The translations under genes and the position numbers were made by a program. From Citrus sinensis (taxonomy: Eukaryota > Streptophyta > Magnoliopsida > Sapindales > Rutaceae), in NCBI RefSeq assembly GCF_022201045.2, contig NC_068556.1:23045501-23109500 (forward strand): a stretch of 64,000 nucleotides of DNA, written 5' to 3'. A model generated the notes under the pieces. The model had not been told where the DNA came from. It was given only the letters and a program-made list of their open reading frames with translations, and did not search any database. Below are positions 1 through 11,661 of this stretch, piece after piece (position 1 is the stretch's first letter; every line of letters starts with the position of its first letter).

Positions 1-1364
1 CAATTGTGGGATCTTGGACCCCCTAATCACGAAATTTAATGAAAATTCATCCACTTGCAGAAAGCATTCTGATTTCAGATTACAGGCTCTTCTATTTGTC
101 TAGGTGAAATTCATTAGAACAAAAACAAGTCCTGTTTTAGCCATGTGGTCGTCTTTGTTATCAAAAATAGATAACCAATACTGCGTGGTCCCGTAACTTG
201 AGGTTGAGGATATATATTTATTGATATCTGTTTCAACATAATCGAAACTTTCCACGGTACCCACTTGATGATAACCGAGACTTATGTATCAAGTTGACGT
301 TGTAGCTGTAAGTTTTTTTACATTCTTGTAATCTTGAGAATCTTTTGCTTATTAGCATGTGAAGAGTTTTGAACCAGCTGGCAACTTCGGTTTATGGCTA
401 ACCCACCATTTCCTTTGGAATTGATAGGCGTGGACTCGCAAATTTGCCCTTTCCCAATATTTCTAGAATATAAATATATATACATATATTATGAGGATTT
501 GGGTAAACTTCATTTATTGCTAACTCATTTCTACTTCAAGACAATATCTTTTATTCATCATCTCTCATAATTGAAATGACAAGTGCATGAAATATACAAT
601 ACTTTTTTAAAAAAAAGATACCGGAACTTGCATGAATCAATTTGGGATCATCAACTGATCAATGCATTTTGCAGAAAAAAGAGAACAGGCTAGTTTGACC
701 CCTATGGCGACAAGACCTTAATTCCCAAAAAATTTTGGATGCTCTCTATGTATATACTATTCAATTTGTTAAATTTTTATTACGCGTGTATAATTTGTTC
801 GTGTGTGCTACTCAATCGACACTTGATTATGCGTGAGCATACGTGCCATCAACATGTTTTGGCAAGCAACGCTCAAATTTATTCTCAGCAAGCGTAAGCC
901 GCACTTTATTCTGTTAGATATTAATCAATGAATTTGCTTATAATGTTAATTATAAATACACGAACGTGTCATTGCCCCCTTTACTCACTTTAATTTGTCA
1001 CCTCACCAGCCAAGCCAATTCATTCATCTCAGACAAATTATGCATGTTCCATATATGTCACCTCAAACAATTTGTATTAAGAATATAATTAGCACACAGA
1101 AAGAAACCCAATTCTCATTTCACAGTAGTATACACAAACATACATGATACCAAACTTAGCGACCTTAACCTACGTTAATTATAGCTTCATCCCTAATGAA
1201 TGAAAAATCAGTAACACTGCTACTGAAATATCAGACCCCTTGACGCAGGCAATAAAAATACAAAGAAACCAAACTAAGCACACACAGATTAAAAGTTGAC
1301 AGATCAGATGAGAGCAGTGTAAAGCTGGTCATGCAAAGAGGAACTGAAAGGACCAACTAGCTAG
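1..1364. other. Intergenic, no gene seen
   Basis: AT-rich sequence with no long open frame and no recognisable protein or RNA gene. Its right end is the 3' flank of the FPF1-like gene that is transcribed leftward. Confidence 0.6.
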
Positions 1365-1688
1365 CTACACGTCCCTGACTTCAAAGACGTTACGGTTTTT
1401 GACGACGATGTCGTACATGTGCATGGACTTGAACTTGTTGAAGTCTTTAGGGAGGGAGATTAGATGGACGGTGGAGCGTTTATGGAATTGAAGAAGCTCG
1501 GGATCATCGTAGTATCTCTCCCATCCGAGAGACGATAGCTTACGCTCAAGAACAGCGTAAGAGGTCATGACCTCATTGGTTGGGACGTGTACTAGCACTT
1601 TGCGGCGAGTGTTGGAGTTGGAACAAGCCTCAGCTCCCGGATTCTCAAGACGAACAACTCCGTTCTTGAAGACCCAAACGCCGGACAT
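1365..1688 (-). CDS. FPF1-like protein (flowering-promoting factor 1 family)
   Basis: Single-exon gene for a 107-residue protein. It begins [18 protein letters not shown] and carries the family's conserved middle ([37 protein letters not shown]) and end ([18 protein letters not shown]). FPF1 proteins are small plant proteins of about 110 residues with no catalytic domain. In Arabidopsis they are linked to gibberellin response, flowering and growth. The frame is open for 34 codons upstream with an earlier in-frame start, but the family always begins at MSGVWVF, and a TATA-like box lies about 75 bases before this ATG. Which FPF1 paralogue this is cannot be told from one copy. Confidence 0.93.
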   Translation of the reverse strand: MSGVWVFKNGVVRLENPGAEACSNSNTRRKVLVHVPTNEVMTSYAVLERKLSSLGWERYYDDPELLQFHKRSTVHLISLPKDFNKFKSMHMYDIVVKNRNVFEVRDV

Positions 1689-1760
1689 TTTTGTTTTGAT
1701 AGATCTGGATAGAAGCTTTGTGTGTGAGCTTGAAGATGGAGTTGGCGATGAAGTAGTGCA

Positions 1761-1770
1761 ATATATATAG
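1761..1770 (-). promoter_or_regulatory. Probable TATA box of the FPF1-like gene
   Basis: Read on the minus strand this is CTATATATAT, about 75 bases before the start codon. Transcription would begin roughly 30 bases further on, which leaves a short leader and excludes the upstream in-frame extension. Confidence 0.5.
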
Positions 1771-1790
1771 AGAGAAGCAGTGAGTGACAA

Positions 1791-4700
1791 TTAAATTATA
1801 TAATCCTATTATGAAGTGAGGATGGGGATGTTTGGATTTGGGTTTAGGTGAAGCTAACGTGGGGTCCAATAAAGAAGCTCACTAGGGTCCTGAGGATGCA
1901 TTTGGGTCGCGTTTGTTTGGGACACACGTACCTTCAACAATGGGTGCATAATTGGATAGAAGGGAATCCATTTTTCATTTTTTGAAATTTCTCTAGTCTT
2001 CCCAAAAAAAAAAGCGAAAGCCACTATGGGAATCCTAGTTGGTTAATTGTTTGAAGAAAAATATTTAGATCTAGACGCATTCTAGAGAAGGTTAAAGAAA
2101 ACGACGTTTAATTGTGTGTAACACTATATGGTTGGTTAACACACACGTTTGCCTGAGAATTAATGGAAGAAAGATTGGATGGTGATGTTTAATGATGATT
2201 CTGGTTTTTAGTTGTTCATGGAATTCAAATAAGAAGATGAGAAACACATTCTTGACGAGTTAAATGTTCTGGAAAACCTATATGCAAGTGTGTGTCCACG
2301 CGTCATGCATATATAATTATGGGGTAAATATTTGTTTAATCTTTATTTTTTGATCCTACGTTTTGAAAAATACATCCAACACCTCTACTCAGAGATATGT
2401 TATACTATTGACTTTATGTTTCTTCTTTTGTTTTACAATAATATATTTGTTATAATATTCTTGACTTTTATTAATTATCTATTGAAAAATGTAACTCTTT
2501 ATTAATAATGATGTTTTAAAGTATTTTTTGAAACATAAAAATTAAACAGTCATTTAACTCAAAATATAGAGAATAAACGAACATTTACCTTATAATTACG
2601 TGGAGTTACATAAATTATTGTTTATTGAGGAACGAAGAAAGGGAGAAAGAAATTGGAAATGAATGGGAATAAAAGTTTTGTAGCTATAAGAAGAAATGAG
2701 GGATGCTTAGAGCATTAATTAATAATAAGGGTATATGTCCTTTTCCAAAATCTGTGAATGGTTTAGTTAGTATGGAGACTGGAGAGTGGGGGTGGGACCA
2801 ATTTGGAATGGAGGGATCAATGTCTTTTTAGTTCTTGTTCTTGGAATTGCAAGTAGTGGAAGCGTATTTTCTCATTAGGGCTGGCTGCTTTGTGCCTAAA
2901 CTGCCTAACTGTTGACTATTCAGCTCCCTCCCTCCTGTAGCCCTCCAATCTTTAATTTATTACTTGATCATTATTCACTTTACTTTGGAAGAGTGAAAGT
3001 GAAAAATTTACGAGATCATCCATTTCATGTAAAATAATTGTTTTCTTGTATAGATTTTGAGCTTGAAATATAAGCTAATCAGGTGTTCTTACGTCAAATT
3101 TACTGTATTATTAAAAAGAATTTATCAGTTGAACTAACTAATTATCTCCGTTAATCAAGTTTTAAAATATACACACACAAAATTTTGTACAATAATCAAG
3201 CTTCTTTTAGAGATTCTTTTGCCTATACATACATACTTTTCGCTAAAATATCTTTCATACAGCAAATGACATATTCTATATACATGGAAATAGTAGTGCT
3301 TTCACACAAGAAAGTAGTACAGGTTCGTCATCATCTACGCTCGCACTTCTAATAACTTTCTTGGAGTCTGCATAAGTTATCGATACATTTGGCCATTGAT
3401 CTGATGATTTTTCTCTTTTCGCTGCCTGTTGGCATGCATATTCATTAGAGCAAGAAAATGGGCAATCGTCTATGGAAAAGCAAACAACTACCGTAAAAGC
3501 AATGCAAGATTCTTGGCACCAATTTAACCCAACCTAATTCCAAAGTTAATTGATTTTGTGCAGGCCTTTTGGTTGTAAAACCTCTCTTTATTCAGCACCT
3601 CTACACGATTTTTGCAATCTCATCATCGTGCCGTATGGTCCTTTGATGTAATCTTTCCCGACCAAAACTAACACACCCATCGTCATGACAAGGATCTCTC
3701 TTATACTCTTTTCATATATATATATATATATATCTTTCACCTTCTTCCAAATTCCTCCCCATCTTAATTTCGTTGGACCACACAGAAAAAGAATGTCACC
3801 CAACTTGCTTTATTTTAGAAAGCTCTTTGCATGCATTAATTTCAAAGAAGTAGGATGGGCTGTTTTTTTAAGGCTAACGAGTTGGTGATGCAATGACAGG
3901 TGATCGAATTGGCAGCTCTTTATATGACTATATTTACTAATGATTTCATTTCCCTCAGTCACCTCGTTAATTTAATAAGACTGCTGCTCTTTATCACCTA
4001 GAGTTCAACCTTAACTCACGTTGATAATTTTGTTACATTATGCACGTACGTACGTGCATATTAATATGATATCCTCAGGTGTCTATTAATATATTGAAGG
4101 TAATCTGTCGTCGATCTTTCTAGATTTTACTAGAATATGTCCTCGAAATTGATTGTTAATTTAAAGTGCCCAATACATTGCAATTGCTCACGAAAAGAAT
4201 AATAAAATTCCTTTTTTCCTCTTTGTTTTTTTCCCCCACAGGACGGAAAAAATAAGCCCGCTTCATTGAACATTTTGCACCTCATATTTTTTGTCCACCT
4301 ATATATTGACAATTCTTTCTAGCCACCAATGCACACATGGGTCCCACAACATGCCACTTCGGCTTTTTTTTTTTAGATTATGATTCTCTCCGGATCTGAT
4401 TATGTTCTGAGTAAATAACTCAATCACCGATTGCTTGTTAATAAATAAAAAAGTAAAAGAAGTTAAATTTTACCCATACGCTACCATTAAAAGATACATG
4501 GTAAAAAATTCTTAAAAATTCAGTAATACTCAAATCAGGAGAGGATCATGTTCCTTTTTTTTACCCCCTCATGTATGTTTCAAATTCATACAACTTTTAA
4601 ATTGATTCTTACTATAAAGCTCTATATAAGCATACTTTGTTACCTTTAATCCTATAACACTGTGAGACAGAATCATTCATGATCAAAACTTTAAGGCTCC

Positions 4701-6400
4701 ACATGATAATTAATCGCAAGCTCCATACGATCAATCATAAAGAAACTACAAGCCCATGTGGCTGTCCCTTAGAAAAGCCAAAATTTTAAGTCCTATAGTT
4801 AATTAAACATGATACTTGTATCATCCTTTTCAAGTATATATGTGTATGCCTTTTCATATGAACCTCTTCTTTTTTTTTGTTTTTTTTGAAGAAAAGCACA
4901 GATCCGTCCTCATCACTAAAGCAATTTGTTTGGTTTTCTCTTTTATATATATAGCATATTCTAGCAACATCTAGGGTTTTATATATTCCTTGAGATGGGT
5001 TCTTATGAATTTTTAAATAATTAATGAAAAAATTAAATTGAGAAGGAAAATATTATTGTAAATTATGCATTTCTATATTAGCGTACTTTATGCAAACAAA
5101 TATTTTTAGATATAGATATTATTAAATCAATAGGTTATTGTGTTAATAAAAGCTATTGGTCAACCAATTAAAGTTAATTAGGAGAAGAAAATTCGCTTTT
5201 GCCATGGACGGTGGAGTTGATTTTAGGATCACGACAGGTAACTACATTTATTTGAAAGTTGATTAAAATTTTGTGTATTTTATTCATGGACGATATTATT
5301 GCAGTCCAACATATATTCACTTAATTGAAAGAATCCGAAGGTTATGTATAATTTATTTAAGGCTCGTTTTCACTAAAGATAACAGATATTACAGTAATAG
5401 TGTTTGAAACCTATTATTTCAGTCTCAATTTAAGTTTTAATGCTATGTGTTACTTATTTATTTTAAATTTCATAACTCGTAAAATTAGTTCCAATACTAT
5501 ATATCAAATTGAGACTTGATGTTAGGATACTTAGTATTGCTCATATAACAAATATATCTATATGGGACTCAAGGACATAGGTGCGAAGTGGGAATCGAGG
5601 GCATGATGCGTTGATCTTTCTCACCATTAAGAGAAGACTATACTAAAAGTTTCAATAGCACACTCGATGATTAGCAATCAGATAAAAAAAAATTCTTAAA
5701 GTCGTCACAGAAGCAATATATCCATCTTAATCACACATTTGGGTATCTTTAAATTAAATTACGTAGACCTTCACTAGTGTACATGAACTTATTCTCCATA
5801 AACTTTCTTAAACAATGAGAAGATAAAACTATTGGGTGTATAAAGGTTGAGTAAATCACAATGGTGCTTGTGCATAAATCAACTGGAATTTCTCTTCTAG
5901 ACAAAATAAAGGAGAACTTTTGCTATAAGGGGAATAAGTTTAAAGCTAATAAAGAATGATTTTCGTTAGCTATTGTTAGGATTATGTGCGTAACTTTGAT
6001 TAAAGAAGAATGGAATTAGGCCATTTACATTGATTTCAAGAATAAAGTATTTGGCACCTGGAATGTAGGATCGATTCCCTAATAGAAAAAAAAAAGAAGA
6101 AGAGGTATTTATGATAATCATTTGGAAAATGACCATATTAACGCATCTAATCGAATAAAAAAATTAAGATTAAGTCGTAAAACTTACGTCGCATAGTCGT
6201 TTTACCTTATGTAAGCATAAAGAATGACATTACATTTTTTATGATGTTTTCTAATCCTATCTTTTCGAGGATATTAAAGGCACGTTATGGTCTATGGAAG
6301 AATATTTGAAAGCGCTACTTTCATCAAATGCTTTTCTTTAGGTTCTCATTGGACGAGTGAGTACGACAATAATGAATGAGATATTTTCTTATCAACAAAG
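1791..6400. other. Long AT-rich intergenic region
   Basis: No protein, tRNA or other RNA gene recognised. It holds short microsatellites (TA run near 3714-3732), a 22-base perfect palindrome at 4039-4060 and a weak inverted repeat around 5420-5517 (AGTCTCAATTT against AAATTGAGACT) that may be an old MITE. Otherwise it looks like unconstrained plant intergenic DNA. Confidence 0.55.
4039..4060. repeat. 22-base perfect palindrome rich in ACGT cores
   Basis: The sequence equals its own reverse complement over 22 bases. The core is GCACGTACGTACGTGC, with three overlapping ACGT cores, two of them in CACGT/ACGTG context, and ATGCA/TGCAT at the edges. ACGT cores are bound by plant bZIP and bHLH factors. 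No gene starts within 2 kb, so a regulatory role is unproven. Confidence 0.5.
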
Positions 6401-6408
6401 CACCTAAT

Positions 6409-7176
6409 TAGGGATGATAATGGGCACAGCCCGCAGTGGTTTTGTCATTATCAAATTCGCACTCGTATAAAATTTAAATTATCAAATTCACCCGCAACTC
6501 ATTACAGATTTTGATAATTATCAAACCTACAATGGTATCTGGTAAATTTTTTATAGGTTTCCACATTTAAAATCACAAATTTTCAATATGTAAATTTATA
6601 ATAATAATTTAAACTTCCAATAACATACTCAATTCTAAATTTAACCAATGTAAAATAAAATAAAATTTCAACATTAATCCAACACAAATTCTCAAATTTA
6701 ATTATAAAATATACAAATCCATTAAAAAAAACCACAAACTAGTATCTAAAAATAACAATTATCATTCAACACAAGCTCCAAGAGAAGATCTTCATTTCAT
6801 CAACACCATTAGCACCCATCCAACACGATTCCTACAATAATGATTAAGATTAATATTTTCTAAAGAGTAATACTTTTTAAATATTAATCCGAAGAACAAA
6901 ATTATAATAATGAAATAATCAATGCATTAATTTAAAGAAAATTCAATCAAAATTATAATAAATATATTTTTAGATTTAAATATTTTTTAATTAAAATTAA
7001 ATTAAAAATTAATTAAAAAGAAACTGGGGGTTTGGCAGATACCCATGCAGGTTTTTTGATTAATATCAAACTCACCCACAATCTAGTGGAGGTTTCAATT
7101 TATAATACCAAATCACCCACAACTCACAAAATTATCCGCAGCAAGCGGGTTTCAGTGGGTACCATTATTATCCCTA
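6409..7176. mobile_element. Non-autonomous hAT-type DNA transposon
   Basis: The ends are inverted copies: TAGGGATGATAATGG at the left, and the right end reverse-complements to TAGGGATAATAATGG. The flanks are 8-base duplications differing at one position (CACCTAAT at 6401-6408, CACTTAAT at 7177-7184). TAGGG-type ends with 8-base duplications are the hAT signature. The interior is AT-rich and has no transposase frame, so the element would depend on an enzyme encoded elsewhere. The mismatch between target copies suggests a fairly old insertion. Confidence 0.85.
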
Positions 7177-7421
7177 CACTTAATAAGGGGAAAAAAAAGT
7201 TGGCTATCGTTTAACACGGGGAGAGGCGATTGTTTTAGTGGGGATTTATGGGTATCATAGTGTTGGGCCTTTATTTCTAAAAGTCTCTCAGCCCGGAAAA
7301 AATAACCAGTTGGAACCATTTTTTGACAACTTGCTGGCCAAAGAAAGCAGGTTGAAACACATCTATGTTTTAGACAAATCACGGGGAGTGAACATAAGCA
7401 GTTAAGCGCTCTAGAATCATT

Positions 7422-7592
7422 TTAATCACTTGATGCAAAAGCATAAGCCTGGAAGTGAGGACTAAGCTTAACATTTTTGTCACGTAGATCCAGCACAGGA
7501 AAGAAGTGACCCATTTCACCATGTGTAATATGCTGTGAAACCGCACCATCTAAAAGCTTAGGGACAAGGTAATTCGAACTCGAAAATGTCAC
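7422..7592 (-). other. Coding-like terminal exon of an unrecognised gene
   Basis: After a plausible 3' splice site (CTCAACAG then GTGACA, minus strand) there is an open frame of 56 codons ending in a stop. It begins VTFSSSNYLVPKLLDGAVSQ and ends SPHFQAYAFASSD. The composition looks like genuine protein. I do not recognise the family and find no matching upstream exon before VAMP724, whose stop codon is about 590 bases away. It may be a remnant of a lost gene or an alternative end of a neighbouring transcript. Confidence 0.35.
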
Positions 7593-7825
7593 CTGTTGAG
7601 ACACCACTTGAAGACAATCGTACATTAGAATTAGAATGAAATTGATCATATAGAGTAAGAGCAGATAATATTTTTTTAGCTCATGCATAAAAACCACTAA
7701 ACTAGTATGATCCTTAATTTCATAGAAATCAACCCTAACGGGTATTTATGCAATTTCATTATTTTTATCTGCTATAAAACAATTCAGCACTGCACCAAAA
7801 TCTCGTTTATCAAGTTTTATAACTA

Positions 7826-7966
7826 GGGCAAACCTTAGGTGCAACTGTGGCACCGTGCCACAGTTGCATCTAGCCGTTGGATGTTAGTGGACCCCACTAA
7901 TCTAACTACATCCAACGGCTAGATGCAACTGTGGTACGATGCCACAGTTGCACCGTAGCATGATCC
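7826..7966. mobile_element. Hairpin MITE with 9-base target duplication, Mutator-like
   Basis: A 141-base element that folds on itself almost end to end. The left arm runs GGTGCAACTGTGGCACCGTG through GCATCTAGCCGTTGGATG and the right arm is its reverse complement with few changes. Perfect 9-base direct repeats TTATAACTA flank it (7817-7825 and 7967-7975). Nine-base duplications are typical of Mutator-like elements. Each arm also holds a smaller internal inverted repeat (CAACTGTGGCA against TGCCACAGTTG). It has no coding capacity. It lies about 210 bases past the VAMP724 stop codon, possibly in the 3' UTR. Confidence 0.85.
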
Positions 7967-8064
7967 TTATAACTATAAGAAAAGTCTTAAAAAATAAAAT
8001 ATAATAAAACTATAAGAAGTCAAGTGTTATTTGACATGAACGATGGTACAATACATGATACAAA

Positions 8065-8089
8065 TCTCTCTCTCTCTCTCTCTCTCTCT
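8065..8089. repeat. (CT)n microsatellite
   Basis: An uninterrupted TC/CT run of about 25 bases, downstream of VAMP724 and probably inside its 3' UTR, where it reads as GA on the transcript. Confidence 0.9.
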
Positions 8090-8179
8090 TTCATTTCAGT
8101 GACCGACCAAACTCCCCTACAGAACAGAAGCTGTTGAAGAAGCCCAGTTTTGTACATCGTTGTGAGAAATAAAGAGTTA

Positions 8180-11100
8180 CTAGTTGGTGCAATCGAATCC
8201 ATGGCAAACAGAAAGCCATATTATGAGGACTAGAATTAGCAAGATTCCGAGAACGACTAACTTTATCTTCATGTTTTGATACCACATTTTACGCCGGATT
8301 TGAGTTCCCGCTTTCTTGTACGCCTGGGCCTGAAAATGCAGCAAAGAGAGTTGGAAGGTTGAAGGGTGTGTAAAAGTTAAAAAAAAAAAGTCTCTGTGGA
8401 GTCTATATTCATCGCGTTAAACCTACCTGCTCACGCAAGTTTTCGGTTTTGTCGGCAAGATTCTGAATGTTTTCACCTCTGTCCACAGCCTGAAAGGAAT
8501 ATCTTAGATCAGATGAACAAACAAAGAACTTATTTCTTTTGTAACTTTATCACATGTTTCACCTAATCAGATGAGCTTTAGGATGCAACACAGGGAAAAG
8601 CTCAAAATGTAGCTAATCCATAAAACAGAACAGAAATAATGCACGTAATTTTAACACCCCAAACAGGGGTACATGGTGTAGAATTGCTGTTTCTTGGTTG
8701 CCAGAGAGTCTCTAAATGTAAACTTCCATTCTAATCATATAGACCAACAACAAATCTTCCTCTTCGAGCATCCACAAACCAATAATGATGGCAACCAAGT
8801 TCATTTTGATCCATTGAAATTAAATTCTCAAAACCATTCATATATAAAGCAAGGAACCAGCAATACATGGTGCGTACTTTTCACAAGAGGAAGAAGTGTG
8901 GACTCTGGTAATAATGACATCACTAATCAAAGCACTTAAAGTACATCAAGAGAATAACACAAGTGCATGAATGAAAACACTTGAAACAAACTACATTTTT
9001 TCAGATAGTAAATTTACCTTGTCGATATTCTCCAACATTATGCTTTTGACTTCTGAAACTTGAGCCTTTACTTTTATTAGCTTTTCAATCTCTTCGGCGT
9101 GGTCAATGATATATTTCATGTGCTCTTTCATAAGTGGCCTGTAGATTAGGACTTGTTCATTAACCTTTAGCTACAAATATTCAGCACAAATTCAGGGCAA
9201 AATTAAAGTAAACATTTGACAGTTTTCACAATGAACGTACCCAAATTCCTTGTTAAGACTCTTGGCAATAGCAGTATCTGCTTTACCACCGCCATACCGT
9301 TTCTTAAAGTCTGCTCTCATACGCTCCAAAAAAGCAATAGAGATCTGCTTGCTAACAGATTCTTTGGCAACAACGCAGTAGGCTGCCAATTTGAAAAGGC
9401 AGAGTCAAGAGGACTAGAGTAATTGAAACTCCGCACCTCAGATGACAGAGAATGCATTAGTTTTGACACTAGCAGAACAAAACAAATTGCTTATGGCCAC
9501 GCTATTTGTCCAATTTACTGTATATACAATATACATAACTCTATGACAATTACACCTAAATCACTTCATTCAGAACATATAATCTGCAAACCACTTCAAA
9601 TCCACAGAGCATATACATTATTACCAGAGTGAAGGGCTAATTGGAACATTCCGACAAACTTTGATGCTTGAAGATTTTAATGTTAAACCTTCTCATCAAA
9701 ATCTATTGCTCTAATCTGCAAGCCGCTTCAAAATCACAAAGCATATGCGTTTTAACCAGAGTGAAGAGCTAATGGGAACATTCCAACAACCTTTGATGCT
9801 TGAAGATATTAATGTTAAACCTTCTCATCAAAATCTATTTCTATGAAAGATTATTGTAGCTGGACTTAGCTCCAGTAACATGTACCAAGAACAGATTCTT
9901 TTACCCTCTATAGATGAACCATTTGTTTAATGACAATAAATCAAGCTACAATGATCACCATAGGCTGATGAAGGCTTTTGGATTCTTCAAACATCAGTCA
10001 AAAGGCAAATGAAAAAACTAACAACCTAAAGTTCTAAACCCACCTTCCACCAACAAAAAATTAAAAAAAATAGAAGGCAAAAATCTGAATCTCTATAAGC
10101 TATATAGGTTTGTCTATCACGAAATGTAATCACTGCAAGGGAACTTCCAATATCTGACCACAAAATAAGACATCTTTCCTGGTTCACAAATCGCCAAGGG
10201 CAAGCACATGCACACCATACTCATGGAAATGGACGCAGAGATCAATAATGAAAAGACATATCAAATAATCATCTCCAAATTTAAGTTTTAATCATCAGAT
10301 GGAAATTGAACCTTGTAACACCAAATACATTTATCTATACAAACTCGCCCATACAAACTAACGTGGCATGATATAATTGGAAAAGTAAAAATATAAAAAG
10401 TCAATCCAACAAATGGTAGTAAAGAACATGTTTTTACTCATCCAATCATATCATATCACGTCAGTATATATGAATGAGTTTTCTATAGATATTTAACACG
10501 TAGTGAATCCTTCTCTTATTGCAAAAAGACAAACCACCAGTTCTTTAAACAAAGACTTGCAAGAGACAAAATCGTTAACAGAGATGAAATAACTAAATTT
10601 TTCTTTTTCAAACTCGTTGTAAGCAGGATACTCAACTTCAACTATCAAATATACCCAACACTTGTTTTCAATTGGAATAATGCTATAAATACAAACCATG
10701 CACGAACTCTATTCAGAAAAATTGATGTGATAATGATGTTGTTACATGTCTCACATTTTAAAGAGAATAAATGAAAATAAATAATATAGGAAATGTGGTG
10801 ATCATATAAGTCATCACGTCATATCAAATTGTAAGAATAGAGTTCATACAAAATTCATATTTTCAGTATTATTATTTCAATTGTACGGGCTGATACATAA
10901 TACTAACAGAGAATTTAATCATGTTAAAAGCATTTCTAAGTAAACGAAGAATATTTGTAACCATTTTCACATTAGATCCAACTACTTTAAGCTACAGTTA
11001 AACTTTAATAAACTCCCTTAAATTGAAAATAAACAAATATTCTTAAAATTACCGTAACCATCTTCAACGAGGAAGTTGAAAGTGTGGTGGTCGCAATTGT

Positions 11101-11242
11101 AAGTGAACTTGTTGTTAGAAGAAGGCAGCCTCTGCAAGCACTGAGCTGCAATCGCCGGGAAGTTGCCAGTGAACTCGGTGTACTCCGCCAATATCATCGT
11201 GCCACGTGCCACGAAGCTGTATATGAACGATTCCTGACTCAT
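8180..11242 (-). CDS. VAMP724: VAMP724-like R-SNARE (VAMP72 family longin)
   Basis: Five coding exons (11242-11053, 9382-9241, 9138-9018, 8489-8427, 8329-8180) give 221 residues; phase carries through and all introns are GT-AG. The protein has an N-terminal longin domain ([20 protein letters not shown] onward), a SNARE coiled coil with zero-layer Arg155 (AVDRGEN) and a membrane anchor at about 196-214, followed by a short tail HGFDCTN. VAMP72 R-SNAREs pair with Q-SNAREs to fuse secretory or endosomal vesicles with the plasma membrane. [20 protein letters not shown] and the tail match Arabidopsis VAMP724 as I recall it, better than VAMP721/722. Intron 1 is 1,670 bases and holds two MITE-like elements and a tandem duplication. 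Confidence 0.95.
9581..9840. repeat. Tandem duplication of a ~130-base unit in VAMP724 intron 1
   Basis: Two head-to-tail copies (9581-9712 and 9713-9840) both begin AATCTGCAA and end TTCTCATCAAAATCTATT. They differ by scattered substitutions and small indels, so the duplication is local and not recent. No coding content. Confidence 0.85.
10332..10491. mobile_element. MITE-like element with ~50-base inverted ends
   Basis: The left end TATCTATACAAACTC and the reverse complement of the right end (TATCTATAGAAAACTC) agree over roughly 50 bases with substitutions, reaching ACGTGG..ATGATATAATTGG against ACGTGATATGATATGATTGG. Total length is 160 bases, in VAMP724 intron 1. I could not find a clean target duplication, so the superfamily is open. 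Confidence 0.6.
10688..10861. mobile_element. Second MITE-like inverted-repeat element in the same intron
   Basis: Inverted arms share GAACTCTATTC (10704-10714 and, inverted, 10835-10845) and the next ~20 bases (AAAAATTGATGTGA against ACAATTTGATATGA). The outer ends are less alike, so the edges are approximate. No coding capacity. Probably an old relative of a small DNA transposon. Confidence 0.5.
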
Positions 11243-11661
11243 TTGAATTGCTACTGAGTCACGGCTCGGCCTCCACTCGGTTTAGAAGAAGAGAGAGGGG
11301 AAACACGATCAGACAAAAAAGAGACTGGTCTGGTTTCACGTCAAGTGTTTTCTAGGCTTTGTTTGGTTCCATTTTTATTTATTTTATTTTATTTTTTACT
11401 TTGGTTGGAAGAAAGAATTTTTTTGTATTTTTGTTTTTAGAAGGTTTTATATAGTCATATAGGGGACGAGATTTAACATTTACGTCCTTGAATTTAATAT
11501 TTTATCGAATGAAAGTATAATTTTTCAAATTATATTATATAGGTCCTCATCTCTTGTCGAATCTGAGGACTGACCTCGTGTTAATTTGCCCACTCGGGGT
11601 CAAATAAACATATTAATATCATGAGGAGTTGAGGATGATTTAGACAAAATAATGGAATTAG

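Noticed and set aside
1645-1869. Overlapping 74-codon frame near the FPF1-like gene
   Set aside because: A shadow in another frame on the same strand; no conserved motif and it crosses the promoter TATA.
6031-6100. GGATCGATTCCCT followed by poly(A), possible SINE end
   Set aside because: No matching A box at the right distance and no target duplication found.
7032-7214. Plus-strand open frame of 60 codons
   Set aside because: It lies almost wholly inside the hAT-type element at 6409-7176 and continues past its end; low-complexity wording with no family resemblance.
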